Source: Litchfieldella anticariensis FP35 = DSM 16096
GTDB lineage: Bacteria > Pseudomonadota > Gammaproteobacteria > Pseudomonadales > Halomonadaceae
NCBI RefSeq assembly: GCF_000409775.1
Contig: NZ_KE332392.1
Span: 102,459-166,458, forward strand
Length of the DNA stretch: 64,000 nt
Reading direction: 5' to 3'
Shown here: one piece after another, positions 16,453 to 25,339 of the stretch
How positions within the stretch are numbered: position 1 is the stretch's first letter
Layout: every line of letters begins with the position of its first letter
Program-made: the position numbers and the translations under genes
Notes under the pieces: model-generated
The model's input: only the letters and a program-made list of their open reading frames with translations
Told to the model about the DNA's origin: nothing
Databases searched by the model: none

Positions 16453-17796
16453 TCAGTTCAGTTCGCCAATGGCATCGCCAAGGACATTAATAAGTCGGTC
16501 TATCTCGTCGCGCTCGACGATGAAGGGCAGGCCGAGTTGGATGGTGTCGCCGCCGTAGCGTACGTAGAATCCCTTCTCCCAGCACTTCATGGCGATCTCG
16601 TAGGGGCGGCGGGCCGGTTCGCCGGGATAGCTCTCGATCTGCAGGGCGCCGGCGAGTCCGTAGTTGCGGATGTCGCTGATATAGCGGGTGCCCTTGAGGC
16701 TGTGCAGCGATTCCTCGAAGACCGGGCTCATCTCCCGCACGCGGTCGATCAGGCGATCGCTCTCGAGCACGTCCAGCGCGGCCAACGCCGCGGCACAGGC
16801 CACCGGATGCCCCGAATAGGTATAACCGTGGGGCAGCTCCAGCATGTAGTCGGGCCCACCTTGCTCCATGAAGGTGTGATAGATATCGCTCTGGACGATG
16901 ACCCCGCCCATGGGCACCGCCCCGTTGGTCAGCTGCTTGGCGACGTTGAGGATGTCCGGTACTACGCCGAATTCCTCGGCCCCGGTCATGGATCCCATGC
17001 GGCCGAAGCCGGTGATGACCTCGTCGAAGATCAGCAGGATGTCATGTTGGTCGCAGATCTCGCGCAGCCGCTGCAGATAGCCCTTGGGCGGAGGGATCAC
17101 CCCGGCCGATCCGGCCAGCGGCTCGACGATTACCGCGGCGATGTTGGAGGCGTCGTGCAACGCAATCAGCTCCAGCAGTTCCTCGGCACGCTCAGCGCCG
17201 CGCTCGGGCATACCCTTGGTGAAGGCGTTTTCCTTCAGCAGGGTATGAGGCAGGTGGTCGGCATCGACCCCTTGACCGAAGATGGTGCGGTTGGCGCCGA
17301 TGCCGCCCAGGCTGAAGCCCCCGAAGTTGACACCATGATAGCCCTTGGAGCGACCAATCAGCTTGGTCTTAGTGGCCTTGCCTTTCTTGCGCCAATAGGC
17401 GCGTGCGATCTTCAGCGCGGTGTCGGCACTCTCGGAGCCGGAGCCGGTGAAGAACACGAAGTCCAGCCCTTTCGGCATCAGCCCACGGATGCGATGAGCC
17501 AGCTCGAAGGCCTTGGGATGGCCATACTGGAATGCCGGTGCGTAGTCCAACTCGGCGAGTTGCCGGCTAACTGCCTCGGTGATTTCCGGGCGGCAATGGC
17601 CTGCACCACAGGTCCACAGGCCGGAGAGGCCATCGTAGATTCGGCGACCCTCGGCGTCGGTGAAGTAGCTACCCTCTGCCGCGACGATGATCCGCGGATC
17701 GCGCTTGAATTGGCGGTTACCGGTGTACGGCATCCAATAGGCATCGAGCTGCTCCGGGCTCAGACCAGCGGTCTGTGGGAATTCTTGATCTGACAT
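16453..17796 (-). CDS. Omega-amino acid (beta-alanine) : pyruvate aminotransferase, class III
   Basis: A 447-residue PLP-dependent class III aminotransferase. Key features are the cofactor-binding GSGSESADTALKIAR, DEVITGFGRMGSM (Asp that contacts the pyridine nitrogen), and Lys in NVAKQLTNGAVPMGG, the Schiff-base residue. The sequence resembles beta-alanine-pyruvate/omega-amino-acid transaminases, which make malonate semialdehyde for the downstream MmsA. The gene is 37 bp upstream of mmsA in one operon and diverges from a LysR regulator. Related transaminases accept taurine or putrescine, so substrate specificity is inferred mainly from the mmsA partner. Confidence 0.9.
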   Translation of the reverse strand: MSDQEFPQTAGLSPEQLDAYWMPYTGNRQFKRDPRIIVAAEGSYFTDAEGRRIYDGLSGLWTCGAGHCRPEITEAVSRQLAELDYAPAFQYGHPKAFELAHRIRGLMPKGLDFVFFTGSGSESADTALKIARAYWRKKGKATKTKLIGRSKGYHGVNFGGFSLGGIGANRTIFGQGVDADHLPHTLLKENAFTKGMPERGAERAEELLELIALHDASNIAAVIVEPLAGSAGVIPPPKGYLQRLREICDQHDILLIFDEVITGFGRMGSMTGAEEFGVVPDILNVAKQLTNGAVPMGGVIVQSDIYHTFMEQGGPDYMLELPHGYTYSGHPVACAAALAALDVLESDRLIDRVREMSPVFEESLHSLKGTRYISDIRNYGLAGALQIESYPGEPARRPYEIAMKCWEKGFYVRYGGDTIQLGLPFIVERDEIDRLINVLGDAIGELN

Positions 17797-17870
17797 GGCA
17801 GCACACCCTCTGTAGACATTGCTTTTACTATTGTTGGTGGTTCTGTAGAGGCATGCTAGACCCGGCTACC

Positions 17871-17924
17871 AGTAAGTTAAATCTAGAATTATTTAATCTC
17901 ATGCAAGCCAGCGCTTAACTTACT
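17871..17924. promoter_or_regulatory. Inverted repeat AGTAAGTTAA...TTAACTTACT in the divergent promoter
   Basis: A perfect 10-bp inverted repeat, AGTAAGTTAA (17871-17880) and TTAACTTACT (17915-17924), is separated by 34 bp of AT-rich DNA between the aminotransferase/mmsA operon and its LysR regulator. Its position and symmetry suggest recognition by the divergent LysR protein, with DNA bending or looping between the two halves. Confidence 0.5.
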
Positions 17925-17978
17925 TCCTCTTCGAGGCTATCCTCGAAGCAGGGCTGCATCCAGGAAGAGGAAAGACCG

Positions 17979-18899
17979 ATGCCACTCCGCAAGGAAGCCT
18001 TGACGGGCCAACTGGGCGATGCCGACCTCCGTTTGCTGAGGATCTATAAAAAGGTGGTGGAGTGCGGTGGCTTCTCTGCCGCCGAGGTGGAGCTGAATAT
18101 CAGCCGGGCCGCTATCAGCATGGCGATGAACGACTTGGAGACGCGGCTCGGTCTTCGGCTATGTCAGCGGGGGCGAAGTGGCTTTGCCTTGACCGACGAA
18201 GGCTCCGAGGTCTATGAGGCCACACAACAGCTGCTGGCGTCGGTGGAAGGCTTCCGCACCCGGGTCAACAGCCTTCACGCATGGCTCAAGGGCGAGCTCA
18301 ATATCGGCATCACCGACAACCTGGTGACCATACCCGAGATGTATATCACCAATGCGCTCAGTGCGCTCAAGGAGCGCGGTCCGGATGTACGCATCAACAT
18401 CCGCATGATACCGCCCAGTGACATCGAGCTGGCCGTACTGGATGGGCGCCTGCATACCGGTGTGGTTCCAACCCTCAAGACCTTGTCCGGGCTGAATTAC
18501 CTGTCGCTGTACGAGGAGACCTCACAGCTCTATTGCGCCTCCGGTCATCCCCTGTTCGACGCCGAGGGAGTGACGGAGAAGCAGTTGGCGAACTGCGACG
18601 CCGTGATACCCGCCTATGCCCAGACGGCAAAGATCAAGGCACAGCATGAGCACCTCAGGTCTGCCGCCACAGCCACCGACCGGGAAGGCATTGCCTTCCT
18701 GATCTTGTCCGACCGTTATATCGGTTATCTGCCGACCCACTATGCCGAAAGGTGGGTACGCGATGGCAGGATGCGCGCCCTGAACCCTCAAAGGTGGCAC
18801 TATCTCACCCATTACAGCGCCATCACCCGCAAGGGTGCCCCACCCAACCTGGTGCTGGAAAGCTATCTGGAGGAACTCGAGCGTCTGGTAATAGGCTAG
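17979..18899 (+). CDS. LysR-family regulator of the aminotransferase/mmsA operon
   Basis: A 306-residue LysR protein. The N-terminal HTH covers residues about 14-75 (RIYKKVVECGGFSAAEVELNISRAAISMAMNDLETRLG), followed by a LysR substrate-binding domain. The HTH is slightly atypical, with a longer lead before the helix. The ATG is preceded by GGAAGAGGAAAG. Its divergent position relative to the aminotransferase gene makes it the likely activator of the beta-alanine/omega-amino-acid catabolic operon, with an amino acid or semialdehyde as possible co-inducer. Confidence 0.88.
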   Translation: MPLRKEALTGQLGDADLRLLRIYKKVVECGGFSAAEVELNISRAAISMAMNDLETRLGLRLCQRGRSGFALTDEGSEVYEATQQLLASVEGFRTRVNSLHAWLKGELNIGITDNLVTIPEMYITNALSALKERGPDVRINIRMIPPSDIELAVLDGRLHTGVVPTLKTLSGLNYLSLYEETSQLYCASGHPLFDAEGVTEKQLANCDAVIPAYAQTAKIKAQHEHLRSAATATDREGIAFLILSDRYIGYLPTHYAERWVRDGRMRALNPQRWHYLTHYSAITRKGAPPNLVLESYLEELERLVIG

Positions 18900-18913
18900 A
18901 TGGTATCTAAGCC

Positions 18914-19528
18914 CTACTTCTCGGTATCCAGAGGAATGGTTTGCATATAACGCCAAAGCTGCCGGGCCTGCGGGCTGTCACTGTCGCGCAAGCCTGCGGC
19001 AACGCCGGCCTGGTCTTCCTGCGATCGATGCTGGCCGAGTTTGGCCTTGCCATGGATCTCGTGGATACGAATCCTGAAGCCGACGATGGCGGGAAGTAGT
19101 TTGTCGCGCAAGGCATCGCTTAATGTCTCGGGATCATCGAGTAGTTCGGGTTCGTATTTGGCCAGTGTCTTGTCGAGGATCTCGTGCGTGACAGACGAAT
19201 CGAGTAGTTCAAGCGTGCCCTCGATATGTACGACCGCATAGTTCCAGGTTGGCACCGCCGGTTTCTTGGCATACCAGGTGGGAGAGATATAGGCGTGAGG
19301 GCCGTTGAAGATCGTCAGCACTTCCTGGCCGTCCAGGCTTCTCCAATGGGGATTGGCCCGGGCAAGATGACCGTAAAGGGTGCCATGCTCCCCTTCATTG
19401 CGATCCAGAAGCAAGGGCAGGTGGGTAGCCTGTAGTCCCTCGCTGATGAGGACACCAAAGCTGAATTCTTCGATGAGAGCGTAGGCTTGTTCCTGGTGCA
19501 TCGCCATGGAGTAGGGAATATGCATCAT
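18914..19528 (-). CDS. PaiB-type FMN-binding negative transcriptional regulator
   Basis: A 204-residue protein of the FMN-binding split-barrel PaiB family, shown by the start MHIPYSMAMHQEQAYALIEEFSFG, by HLPLLLDRNEGEHGTLYGHLARANPHW and by FNGPHAYISPTWYAKKPAVPTWNYAVVHIEG. Family members were first described beside PaiA acetyltransferases as repressors in Bacillus. Here the gene overlaps by 4 bp the end of a GNAT acetyltransferase gene in a three-gene set, a similar pairing. It has two adjacent ATGs (19528 and 19525). Confidence 0.88.
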   Translation of the reverse strand: MMHIPYSMAMHQEQAYALIEEFSFGVLISEGLQATHLPLLLDRNEGEHGTLYGHLARANPHWRSLDGQEVLTIFNGPHAYISPTWYAKKPAVPTWNYAVVHIEGTLELLDSSVTHEILDKTLAKYEPELLDDPETLSDALRDKLLPAIVGFRIRIHEIHGKAKLGQHRSQEDQAGVAAGLRDSDSPQARQLWRYMQTIPLDTEK

Positions 19529-20256
19529 GTCGAAGCCTCTTGGATCAGGGTGGATAGCGCTATCCGCTGATGTCCTAGGTCATCGAAGTTGTTCGGTGAT
19601 AGCCAGTGCGTGAAAGCGTTCTCCAGCGCGGGCCATTCGCTGTCGAGAATCGAGAACCAGGCGGTATCGCGATTTCGCCCAGCCACCACACGGTGCTGGC
19701 GGAAGATCCCTTCGAAGCGAAAACCCAGGCGCTCGGCGGCGCGTCGTGAGGGCGCATTGAGCGCATCGCACTTCCATTCGTAGCGACGATAGCCGAGTTC
19801 GAAGGCTCGGCGCATCATCAGCATCATTGCCTCGGTGGCGGCCGGAGTGCGCTTGAGGCGCGGCGTGAAGTGCAAGTGACCAACTTCTATCGAGCCTTCT
19901 TCGGGGTCGATGCGCAGGTAGGCGGCCACGCCCAGCGCCTGTCCGCTACCATTCTCGACGATGGCATAGAAACTCGGGTCGCGGCTGGCCGCACGTCCCG
20001 CCAGCCAGTCGTGGTATTGGGCAGTGTTTTCGAAAGGGCGACCGCCCAGATAGGTCCAACGCTCTTCCAGTCCCTCGCCGGGCGTAACGCTTGGGTCAAG
20101 AAAGGCTACATGCAGATCGTCGGCGTGACGGTCGACATCCAGCGGTTCGACCCGTACCAAGCTTCCTATCATAGGCTCGGGATCGGGAAAGGCGGCACCT
20201 TGCCAATCCGTCACCTGGCGGCCAACGGGTTGGCCGTAAGCGTTCGTCTCCGTCAT
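19525..20256 (-). CDS. GNAT N-acetyltransferase (RimJ/RimL type)
   Basis: A 243-residue acetyltransferase. The RimL-like GNAT core shows the acetyl-CoA strand region (VENGSGQALGVAAYLRIDP), a later EVGHLHFTPRLKRTPAATEAMMLMMR helix, and LNAPSRRAAERLGFRFEGIFRQHRV at the C-terminal end. The start was set at the ATG at 20256 because GGAGAG lies just upstream and it overlaps the preceding gene by 4 bp (ATGA); an open frame continues upstream without homology. The substrate is unknown; relatives acetylate ribosomal proteins, polyamines or small amines. Confidence 0.87.
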   Translation of the reverse strand: MTETNAYGQPVGRQVTDWQGAAFPDPEPMIGSLVRVEPLDVDRHADDLHVAFLDPSVTPGEGLEERWTYLGGRPFENTAQYHDWLAGRAASRDPSFYAIVENGSGQALGVAAYLRIDPEEGSIEVGHLHFTPRLKRTPAATEAMMLMMRRAFELGYRRYEWKCDALNAPSRRAAERLGFRFEGIFRQHRVVAGRNRDTAWFSILDSEWPALENAFTHWLSPNNFDDLGHQRIALSTLIQEAST

Positions 20257-20726
20257 GGGCAACTCTCCTCGAGAACCTTGTCGTCCACCGCCAGCGCGTA
20301 GTGATAGAACACCGTGTCGCGCTGCCATCCCAGCGACTCGTACAACCCCTGAGCGACATGGTTCTCTATCTGGGTAGCCAGCTTCAGGTGCCTGACGCCG
20401 TTGTCCAGAGCCAGGTCGCGGGCGGCATTCATCAGCGCCCGGCCGATACCACGCTGACGTGCCTGAGGAGCGACGAAAAGGTCGTTGAGAAGCCACAACG
20501 GGGCCAGGCGCACGGTGGTGAAAAGGGGATAGAGCTGCACGAAACCCAGCAACTCGTCATCTTTGTCTTCATAGACCAGCAGGTGAGAATCGCCCAACCC
20601 CAGGCGATGTGCCAGGAAGTTACGGGCGCCAGCCGGGTCCGAAGGCTGGTCGTAGAACACCCGATAGCTGTCGAGCAGTTCACCAAGGGGCTCGATATCG
20701 TGCAGCTTGGCATGACGCACTGACAT
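20253..20726 (-). CDS. GNAT-family N-acetyltransferase
   Basis: A 157-residue single-domain GNAT protein. The acetyl-CoA-binding motif A is LLNDLFVAPQARQRGIGRALMNAA (Q/RxxGxG/A form), preceded by FVQLYPLFTT and followed by ENHVAQGLYESLGWQRDTVFYHYAL, the typical motif B. The ATG at 20726 has AGGAGG at good spacing. It heads the GNAT-GNAT-PaiB set and is divergent from a MocR regulator. Substrate unknown. Confidence 0.9.
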   Translation of the reverse strand: MSVRHAKLHDIEPLGELLDSYRVFYDQPSDPAGARNFLAHRLGLGDSHLLVYEDKDDELLGFVQLYPLFTTVRLAPLWLLNDLFVAPQARQRGIGRALMNAARDLALDNGVRHLKLATQIENHVAQGLYESLGWQRDTVFYHYALAVDDKVLEESCP

Positions 20727-20772
20727 GAGAAAGTCCTCCTGAAGGGTGACACCCACTCAGTCTGGAGGCATA

Positions 20773-20794
20773 TTGGTTCCTCAATAAGAGCCAA
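20773..20794. promoter_or_regulatory. Imperfect palindrome TTGGTTC-N8-GAGCCAA
   Basis: TTGGTTC (20773-20779) and GAGCCAA (20788-20794) form a 7-bp inverted repeat with one mismatch, lying between the divergent acetyltransferase and MocR genes, about 15 bp before the MocR start. It is a candidate operator for MocR autoregulation. Confidence 0.4.
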
Positions 20795-20808
20795 TTTTCG
20801 AGAAAATC

Positions 20809-22317
20809 ATGGAACCGGTTATTGGTGACGATGCAGATTGGACGACCGAGGCACTGGGTATCGAGCTGGCCAGCCTGTCTTCGGCACCGCTTGCGCAGCG
20901 TCTTTATCGCGCTCTGCGTACTTGGATACAGGAGGGGCGCCTGGTCAGTGGCCAGCGGTTACCGTCTTCGCGTCGGTTGGCCCAGGAGCTGAGCTTGGGA
21001 CGCAACACCGTGCTGGCTGCCATCGACCAATTAATCGCCGAAGGCTTTCTGGAAAGCCGGCCGGGTGCCGGCACCTTCATCGCAGATGTGGCGTTCGAAA
21101 CCACGGCGAGCCAATCTGGCAAGACGAGTCCGCCATTGGGGCAGACGACAGTGGGCGAGGCCGAGCTATCATCGCGCGGTGTACAGCTGCTTGAATTCTG
21201 CGCCACCCTCGACAACCGCTTCGGCGCCTTTGCACCTGGTGTGCCGGCGTTGGATCGCTTTCCCTTTGAGCTTTGGCAGCGGCTGTTGCGGCGTCATCTG
21301 CATGCGACGCCCACCCAATGGCTGGATTACCAGGCCCAGGGTGGTGTACCGGCATTGCGGGAGGCATTGTGCGACTATCTGCGGCTGTCGCGCTCGGTGC
21401 GTTGTCGCCCTGAGCAGATCCTGATCGTTCAGGGGGCCCAACAAGGTTTCGAACTGCTGGCGCGCATGCTCGGCGATGTCGGCGACCGGGTGTGGGTCGA
21501 GGAACCTGGTTACAACGGTGCCCAAGCCTGTTTTAGTGCGGCTGGCTTCGACGTGGAACCGGTGCCGGTGGATGCCGAGGGCATGAGCGTTGAACGCGCT
21601 CCCGTTGGAGGAGTCTCGCCCCGCTTGATCCATGTCACGCCGTCTCACCAATACCCTAGCGGTGTCACGATGAGCCTGGCACGGCGTCTGGCACTGCTCG
21701 AAGTCGCCGAGCACCACCGCGCCTGGATCGTCGAGGACGACTACGACAGCGAGTTTCGTTATGGACAGAGGCCTATCGCTGCCTTGCAGGGGTTGGTCGA
21801 TGGTGCCCGAGTGATCTATGTCGGTACCTTCAGCAAGGTGCTCTATCCGGGGTTGCGGCTGGGCTATCTGGTGCTGCCCGAGCCTTTGGTGCTGCCTTTC
21901 CGCCGCGCCAATGCGCGCCTGCATCGCGAAGGGCAATATTCGCTGCAGGCGGCACTGGCCGAGTTCATTGCCCAAGGACATTTCTCACGCCATGTACGAC
22001 GTATGCGTGACTGCTATCGTCAGCGCCAGGCGCGGCTACGCAAGGCCCTGGCACCCGCAGTGGCGCGTGGCCTGACGCTTTCCGAGGGCCAGGCCGGCAT
22101 GCACCTGGTAGCCTGGCTCGACGATCTGGAGACTGAGCGGACGTTGGTGGCTCGAGCCGTCGAGCAGGACATCACCCTCTCGCCGCTCTCGCGTTATTAC
22201 CTGCGCCAACCGGGCCGCCCTGGTCTGGTATTGGGTTATGCCGGAGCACGTGAAGATGAGATCGAACGTGCTGGAAGTTGGTTGGCAGGTGAGTGGCTGG
22301 CACTCAGTGGAGCATGA
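20809..22317 (+). CDS. MocR/PdxR-type regulator (GntR HTH fused to aminotransferase domain)
   Basis: A 502-residue fusion protein. Residues about 20-90 are a GntR winged HTH (LYRALRTWIQEGRLVSGQRLPSSRRLAQELSLGRNTVLAAIDQL). Residues about 130-495 form a fold-type I aminotransferase-like domain with IVEDDYDSEFRY and the PLP lysine in YVGTFSKVLYPGLRLGY. MocR proteins sense PLP or amino compounds and regulate neighbouring genes. It is divergent from the GNAT-GNAT-PaiB set, which is its likely target. Its stop lies only 3 bp from the end of the convergent RidA-like gene. Confidence 0.92.
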   Translation: MEPVIGDDADWTTEALGIELASLSSAPLAQRLYRALRTWIQEGRLVSGQRLPSSRRLAQELSLGRNTVLAAIDQLIAEGFLESRPGAGTFIADVAFETTASQSGKTSPPLGQTTVGEAELSSRGVQLLEFCATLDNRFGAFAPGVPALDRFPFELWQRLLRRHLHATPTQWLDYQAQGGVPALREALCDYLRLSRSVRCRPEQILIVQGAQQGFELLARMLGDVGDRVWVEEPGYNGAQACFSAAGFDVEPVPVDAEGMSVERAPVGGVSPRLIHVTPSHQYPSGVTMSLARRLALLEVAEHHRAWIVEDDYDSEFRYGQRPIAALQGLVDGARVIYVGTFSKVLYPGLRLGYLVLPEPLVLPFRRANARLHREGQYSLQAALAEFIAQGHFSRHVRRMRDCYRQRQARLRKALAPAVARGLTLSEGQAGMHLVAWLDDLETERTLVARAVEQDITLSPLSRYYLRQPGRPGLVLGYAGAREDEIERAGSWLAGEWLALSGA

Positions 22318-22320
22318 AGA

Positions 22321-22707
22321 TCATGCACTCCGCCTAGCGACCAGCGTGATTTCCACTCGACTATCGCCATAAAGCTTGGATGATTCGGTGCAGGTGCGAG
22401 CAGGATAGTGATCCTTGGTGAAGAATTCAGCATAGGCGGCGTCCATGTCACTGATCTCGTCCAGATCGACCAGGTGCACGTCGACCCGTACCACGTCATC
22501 CAGACGGCAGTCCGCTGCCTCCAGCAAGCGTTGGAGTTGGCGCATTATCCAGCGGGTTTCCTCGCTGACATCGCCGATCACGGTCTCGCCGCCCTGGATA
22601 TCGGCTGCTGTTAACCCGGAAGCGAAGACATAGTCGTCATCCAGCACCAAGTGGCTACCGGGGAAGGCCGGGGCGGGCAGGGTGGGGTCGTTGCGATAGT
22701 CCGGCAT
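22321..22707 (-). CDS. RidA/YjgF/YER057c-family protein
   Basis: A 128-residue Rid-family protein, full length for the group. It has the family pattern YVFASGLTAADIQGG, then QRLLEAADCRLDDVVRVDVHLVDLDEISDMDAAYAEFF, and ends PARTCTESSKLYGDSRVEITLVA. The canonical RidA arginine that binds the enamine carboxylate is found in RxT: here PARTCTES keeps it. The expected role is deaminating reactive enamine/imine intermediates in the cytoplasm. An SD (CAGGAG) precedes the ATG. Confidence 0.88.
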   Translation of the reverse strand: MPDYRNDPTLPAPAFPGSHLVLDDDYVFASGLTAADIQGGETVIGDVSEETRWIMRQLQRLLEAADCRLDDVVRVDVHLVDLDEISDMDAAYAEFFTKDHYPARTCTESSKLYGDSRVEITLVARRSA

Positions 22708-22780
22708 ACAGGCGTTCTCCTGCTTGTGCGATATCTGTCAGTGTAGTCGCTGCCGCATTCACCCATGTCATGGCTGCGAC

Positions 22781-23743
22781 TCACGCCGAGAGGGGGAAGA
22801 GTCGTCTCGGCACCCACCACAGGAAAATTGCCATCCCTAGCAGTTCGACCAGTGATTGCAGCACGATGACCACGGCAGTGACTTCGAAGGATGCCGGCAG
22901 GGCCAGAGCAATGGGCAGCACCACGAAGGAGTTGCGGGTACTGAAGCTGAACGCCAATACCCGTCCTTGTCGTATGGGCAGGTGGAATATCCAGGCGAGT
23001 ATTCGCGCCAGCAAGGCCGACAATGCCAGAAAAGCGATGAATAGCGGGGCGACTCTGGCCAGTATGGAACTCGAGGCCATGACGGTCTCGACCTGGGAAG
23101 TGGCGATCAGCAACACGACCAAAGCCAGAAGCGGCACCGGGAACCAGCCGAGAGCATGCAACATGGGAACTCTTTGTCGTTTGCGTGCAACCCAGGCTTG
23201 AGTCAGGAAAGCGGCCAGCAGCGGCAGCAAAATCAGCCCGACAAAGGCTTCCAGCAATTCACGCCTGGCCAGAGCCAAGGCCAGTTCCTGGCCGGAGAAT
23301 GCCCAAACATAGAAGGGCAATAGCGCTAGCTGCAGCAAGAGGCTCACCGGTGTGAAGGCGATGGCATGACGCGTGTCTCCCCCTCCCAATTGGGTGAAAG
23401 CGATGAACCAGTCGGTACAGGGCACTAACAGAACCAGCATGATGCCCAGGCGAACCGCTGGAGTGGCGGGGGCGAGCTGCAACAGGCCCCAGACGATGGC
23501 AGGCAACAGCAGGAAGTTGCCGATTATCGCAACAGTGAGGAAGCGGCTATCGGACAGGGCTTCAGGGAGCTTGGCCAGTGGTACCTGAGTGAAAGTTGCA
23601 TAGAGCAGCATCCCCAGCACTGGCCACAGTAACGTTTCCAGGACCTGTGGTGTCTCGGGTAGCACCATACCAATGACGAGCCCGGCGCTGATGGCTACCA
23701 GGTAGACGAGCACTTGGTAGGCCTCGAGTCGTTCCCGCGTCAT
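22781..23743 (-). CDS. BASS/ACR3-type membrane transporter (arsenic-resistance-like)
   Basis: A 320-residue polytopic membrane protein with about ten helices, of the bile acid:sodium symporter/ACR3 superfamily. The motif VLLVPCTDWFIAFTQLGGG is characteristic, with a Cys in the position of the conserved ACR3 cysteine, and STRNSFVVLPIALALP is the second hallmark. The start at 23743 (MTRERLEAY) overlaps the end of the FetB-like gene by 4 bp; the frame stays open far upstream without homology. The overlap puts it in one operon with FetAB, suggesting export of a metal(loid), but the substrate could also be an organic anion. Confidence 0.82.
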   Translation of the reverse strand: MTRERLEAYQVLVYLVAISAGLVIGMVLPETPQVLETLLWPVLGMLLYATFTQVPLAKLPEALSDSRFLTVAIIGNFLLLPAIVWGLLQLAPATPAVRLGIMLVLLVPCTDWFIAFTQLGGGDTRHAIAFTPVSLLLQLALLPFYVWAFSGQELALALARRELLEAFVGLILLPLLAAFLTQAWVARKRQRVPMLHALGWFPVPLLALVVLLIATSQVETVMASSSILARVAPLFIAFLALSALLARILAWIFHLPIRQGRVLAFSFSTRNSFVVLPIALALPASFEVTAVVIVLQSLVELLGMAIFLWWVPRRLFPLSA

Positions 23744-24543
23744 GACACTGGCCCGCTCAGGCGATCGAGGCGTAGCCGTTCGCGTTCGTCGAACAGGCGA
23801 CGGCTTCCCGCGGTGACGGCGGCCAGAGTGCCGAAGCCAGTGCCCACGGTAATGGTGAACATCACCAGGATCTGGTATTTCACGGCCACGGCCGGCGGGC
23901 TGCCGGCGAGAATCTGGCCGGTCATCATGCCCGGCAGGCTGACCACTCCCGCTGCAGCCATGGCGTTGATGGTGGGGATCATGCCGCTGCGCATGGCTTC
24001 GCGGCGAATGTCGCCGATGGCCTCTTGCCAGCGCTGACCAAGCATCAGGCGGTTCTCGATCACTGCGCGCTGGCGCCAGGCGGTATCGGTCAGGCGGTCC
24101 AGCGAGAGCGACACGCCGTTCATGGTATTGCCAAGCATCATGCCCAGCAGGGGAATGGCATACTGCGGCGTGTACCAGGGCTCGGGACCGATGATGACCG
24201 TGAGCGTCAGCACGGTGACCGTAAAGGACGACAGAAACATCGACAGGGTGCCGATGCCGAAGGCCCAACCGCCCAGCAGACGACGTTTCTGGCGCGCCAT
24301 GACCTCGCGTCCGGCGATCAGCAGCATGGCGATGGCCATCAGCGCCACCCAGTGCAAGCGGGAGGCGGCGAACAGCGCCTCCAGAATGAAGCCGATCAGC
24401 GCGAGCTGTAGTACGGTTCGGGTGGCGGCGATCAGCAAGCTCTTGCCGACCTCCAGATGGGTCAGATATGTGCAGGCGGCCAGTGCCACTACCATCAAGG
24501 CGGCAAGACCCAGTTGCCACCAGGCCAGATCGATCACGTTCAT
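23740..24543 (-). CDS. fetB: FetB-type ABC transporter permease (UPF0014)
   Basis: A 267-residue permease with about seven helices, of the YbbM/FetB family. Family signatures are EVGKSLLIAATRTVLQLALIG, PLLGMMLGNTMNGVSLSLDRL, and MIPTINAMAAAGVVSLPGMMTGQILAG. In E. coli FetAB exports iron and protects against peroxide stress. The gene overlaps the ATPase gene upstream by 4 bp and the BASS-type transporter downstream by 4 bp, making a tightly coupled three-gene operon. Confidence 0.9.
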   Translation of the reverse strand: MNVIDLAWWQLGLAALMVVALAACTYLTHLEVGKSLLIAATRTVLQLALIGFILEALFAASRLHWVALMAIAMLLIAGREVMARQKRRLLGGWAFGIGTLSMFLSSFTVTVLTLTVIIGPEPWYTPQYAIPLLGMMLGNTMNGVSLSLDRLTDTAWRQRAVIENRLMLGQRWQEAIGDIRREAMRSGMIPTINAMAAAGVVSLPGMMTGQILAGSPPAVAVKYQILVMFTITVGTGFGTLAAVTAGSRRLFDERERLRLDRLSGPVS

Positions 24544-25145
24544 CGCACCTCCTTGAGACGCGAACCTTCGATGCGATAGTGACGGTTGGCGACATGCTCG
24601 ATCTGGCGTGAGTCATGTGCTACCCACAGTACCGGCAAACTCAACTGTCTGGCTCGCTCGAGCAGCCAGCTTTCACAACGCTGGGTGGCGGTGTCATCGA
24701 GATTGGCAGTGGGTTCGTCCAGTAGCAGGGCACAAGGAGAGAAAGACAGCGCCCTCAATAATGCCAGGCGCTGTTTCTCACCGGACGATAGCCGGCCGAC
24801 TTGCCAATCGAGTGTCTCCCTGTCGAAGCCCAGCGCGGCCAGATCCTCTTGCGAGATGGGGCGAGCATGCTCGCCGACGCTCGGTGCCCACCACTGGCTC
24901 TCAGCAGGTACCAGCATCACCAGGCCACGCCATTCATGTCCCGGCAGTTGTGACTGGGCACGATCACCCAGCCAGATATCGCCGTCATGAGGCTCGAGAT
25001 CAGCGATGGCGCGTAACAAGCGGCTCTTGCCCGAACCGCTGGGACCGGAAAGGCAGACGATCTCGCCCGGAGCGACGGCGAGAGTGACATCCTCCAAATG
25101 GCCAATGGATACCTTGTCGAGTCGCAGGGCGTCGGTGGTCGTCAA
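24540..25145 (-). CDS. fetA: FetA-type ABC transporter ATP-binding protein
   Basis: A 201-residue ABC ATPase with Walker A GPSGSGKS, signature LSSGEKQRLALL, Walker B LLLDEP and switch His in VAHD. It energises the FetB permease. The first codon is a TTG at 25145; GAGG lies about 7 bases before it and no in-frame ATG/GTG precedes the conserved LDKVSIGHL start, so the unusual start seems real. Confidence 0.88.
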   Translation of the reverse strand: MTTTDALRLDKVSIGHLEDVTLAVAPGEIVCLSGPSGSGKSRLLRAIADLEPHDGDIWLGDRAQSQLPGHEWRGLVMLVPAESQWWAPSVGEHARPISQEDLAALGFDRETLDWQVGRLSSGEKQRLALLRALSFSPCALLLDEPTANLDDTATQRCESWLLERARQLSLPVLWVAHDSRQIEHVANRHYRIEGSRLKEVR

Positions 25146-25339
25146 GCGGTAACCTCATCAATGGGCATGAGTTTACGTCCAGCATATATCGGATGATCGT
25201 AATCTATCACGCGCTTCAGTAGCCCCGAGTCAGAGTGACGCTGTCCCGTCATATCGTCAGGTGATCGTGTATCGATAGCGGAAGCTTGGCCTCGGCAAGC
25301 TGCTAGCATCATAAAGACGATGACAGGGGAGGATGAACC

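Noticed and set aside
16351-17793. A 480-codon open frame antisense to the aminotransferase gene
   Set aside because: It mirrors the codon structure of the aminotransferase on the other strand, which has complete family motifs. Its translation is low-complexity and shows no recognisable domain; long antisense frames are common at this GC content.
23744-24616. A very long fused frame extending the BASS transporter upstream
   Set aside because: The extension is antisense-like noise over fetB; the transporter homology begins at the ATG at 23743, which overlaps the fetB stop.
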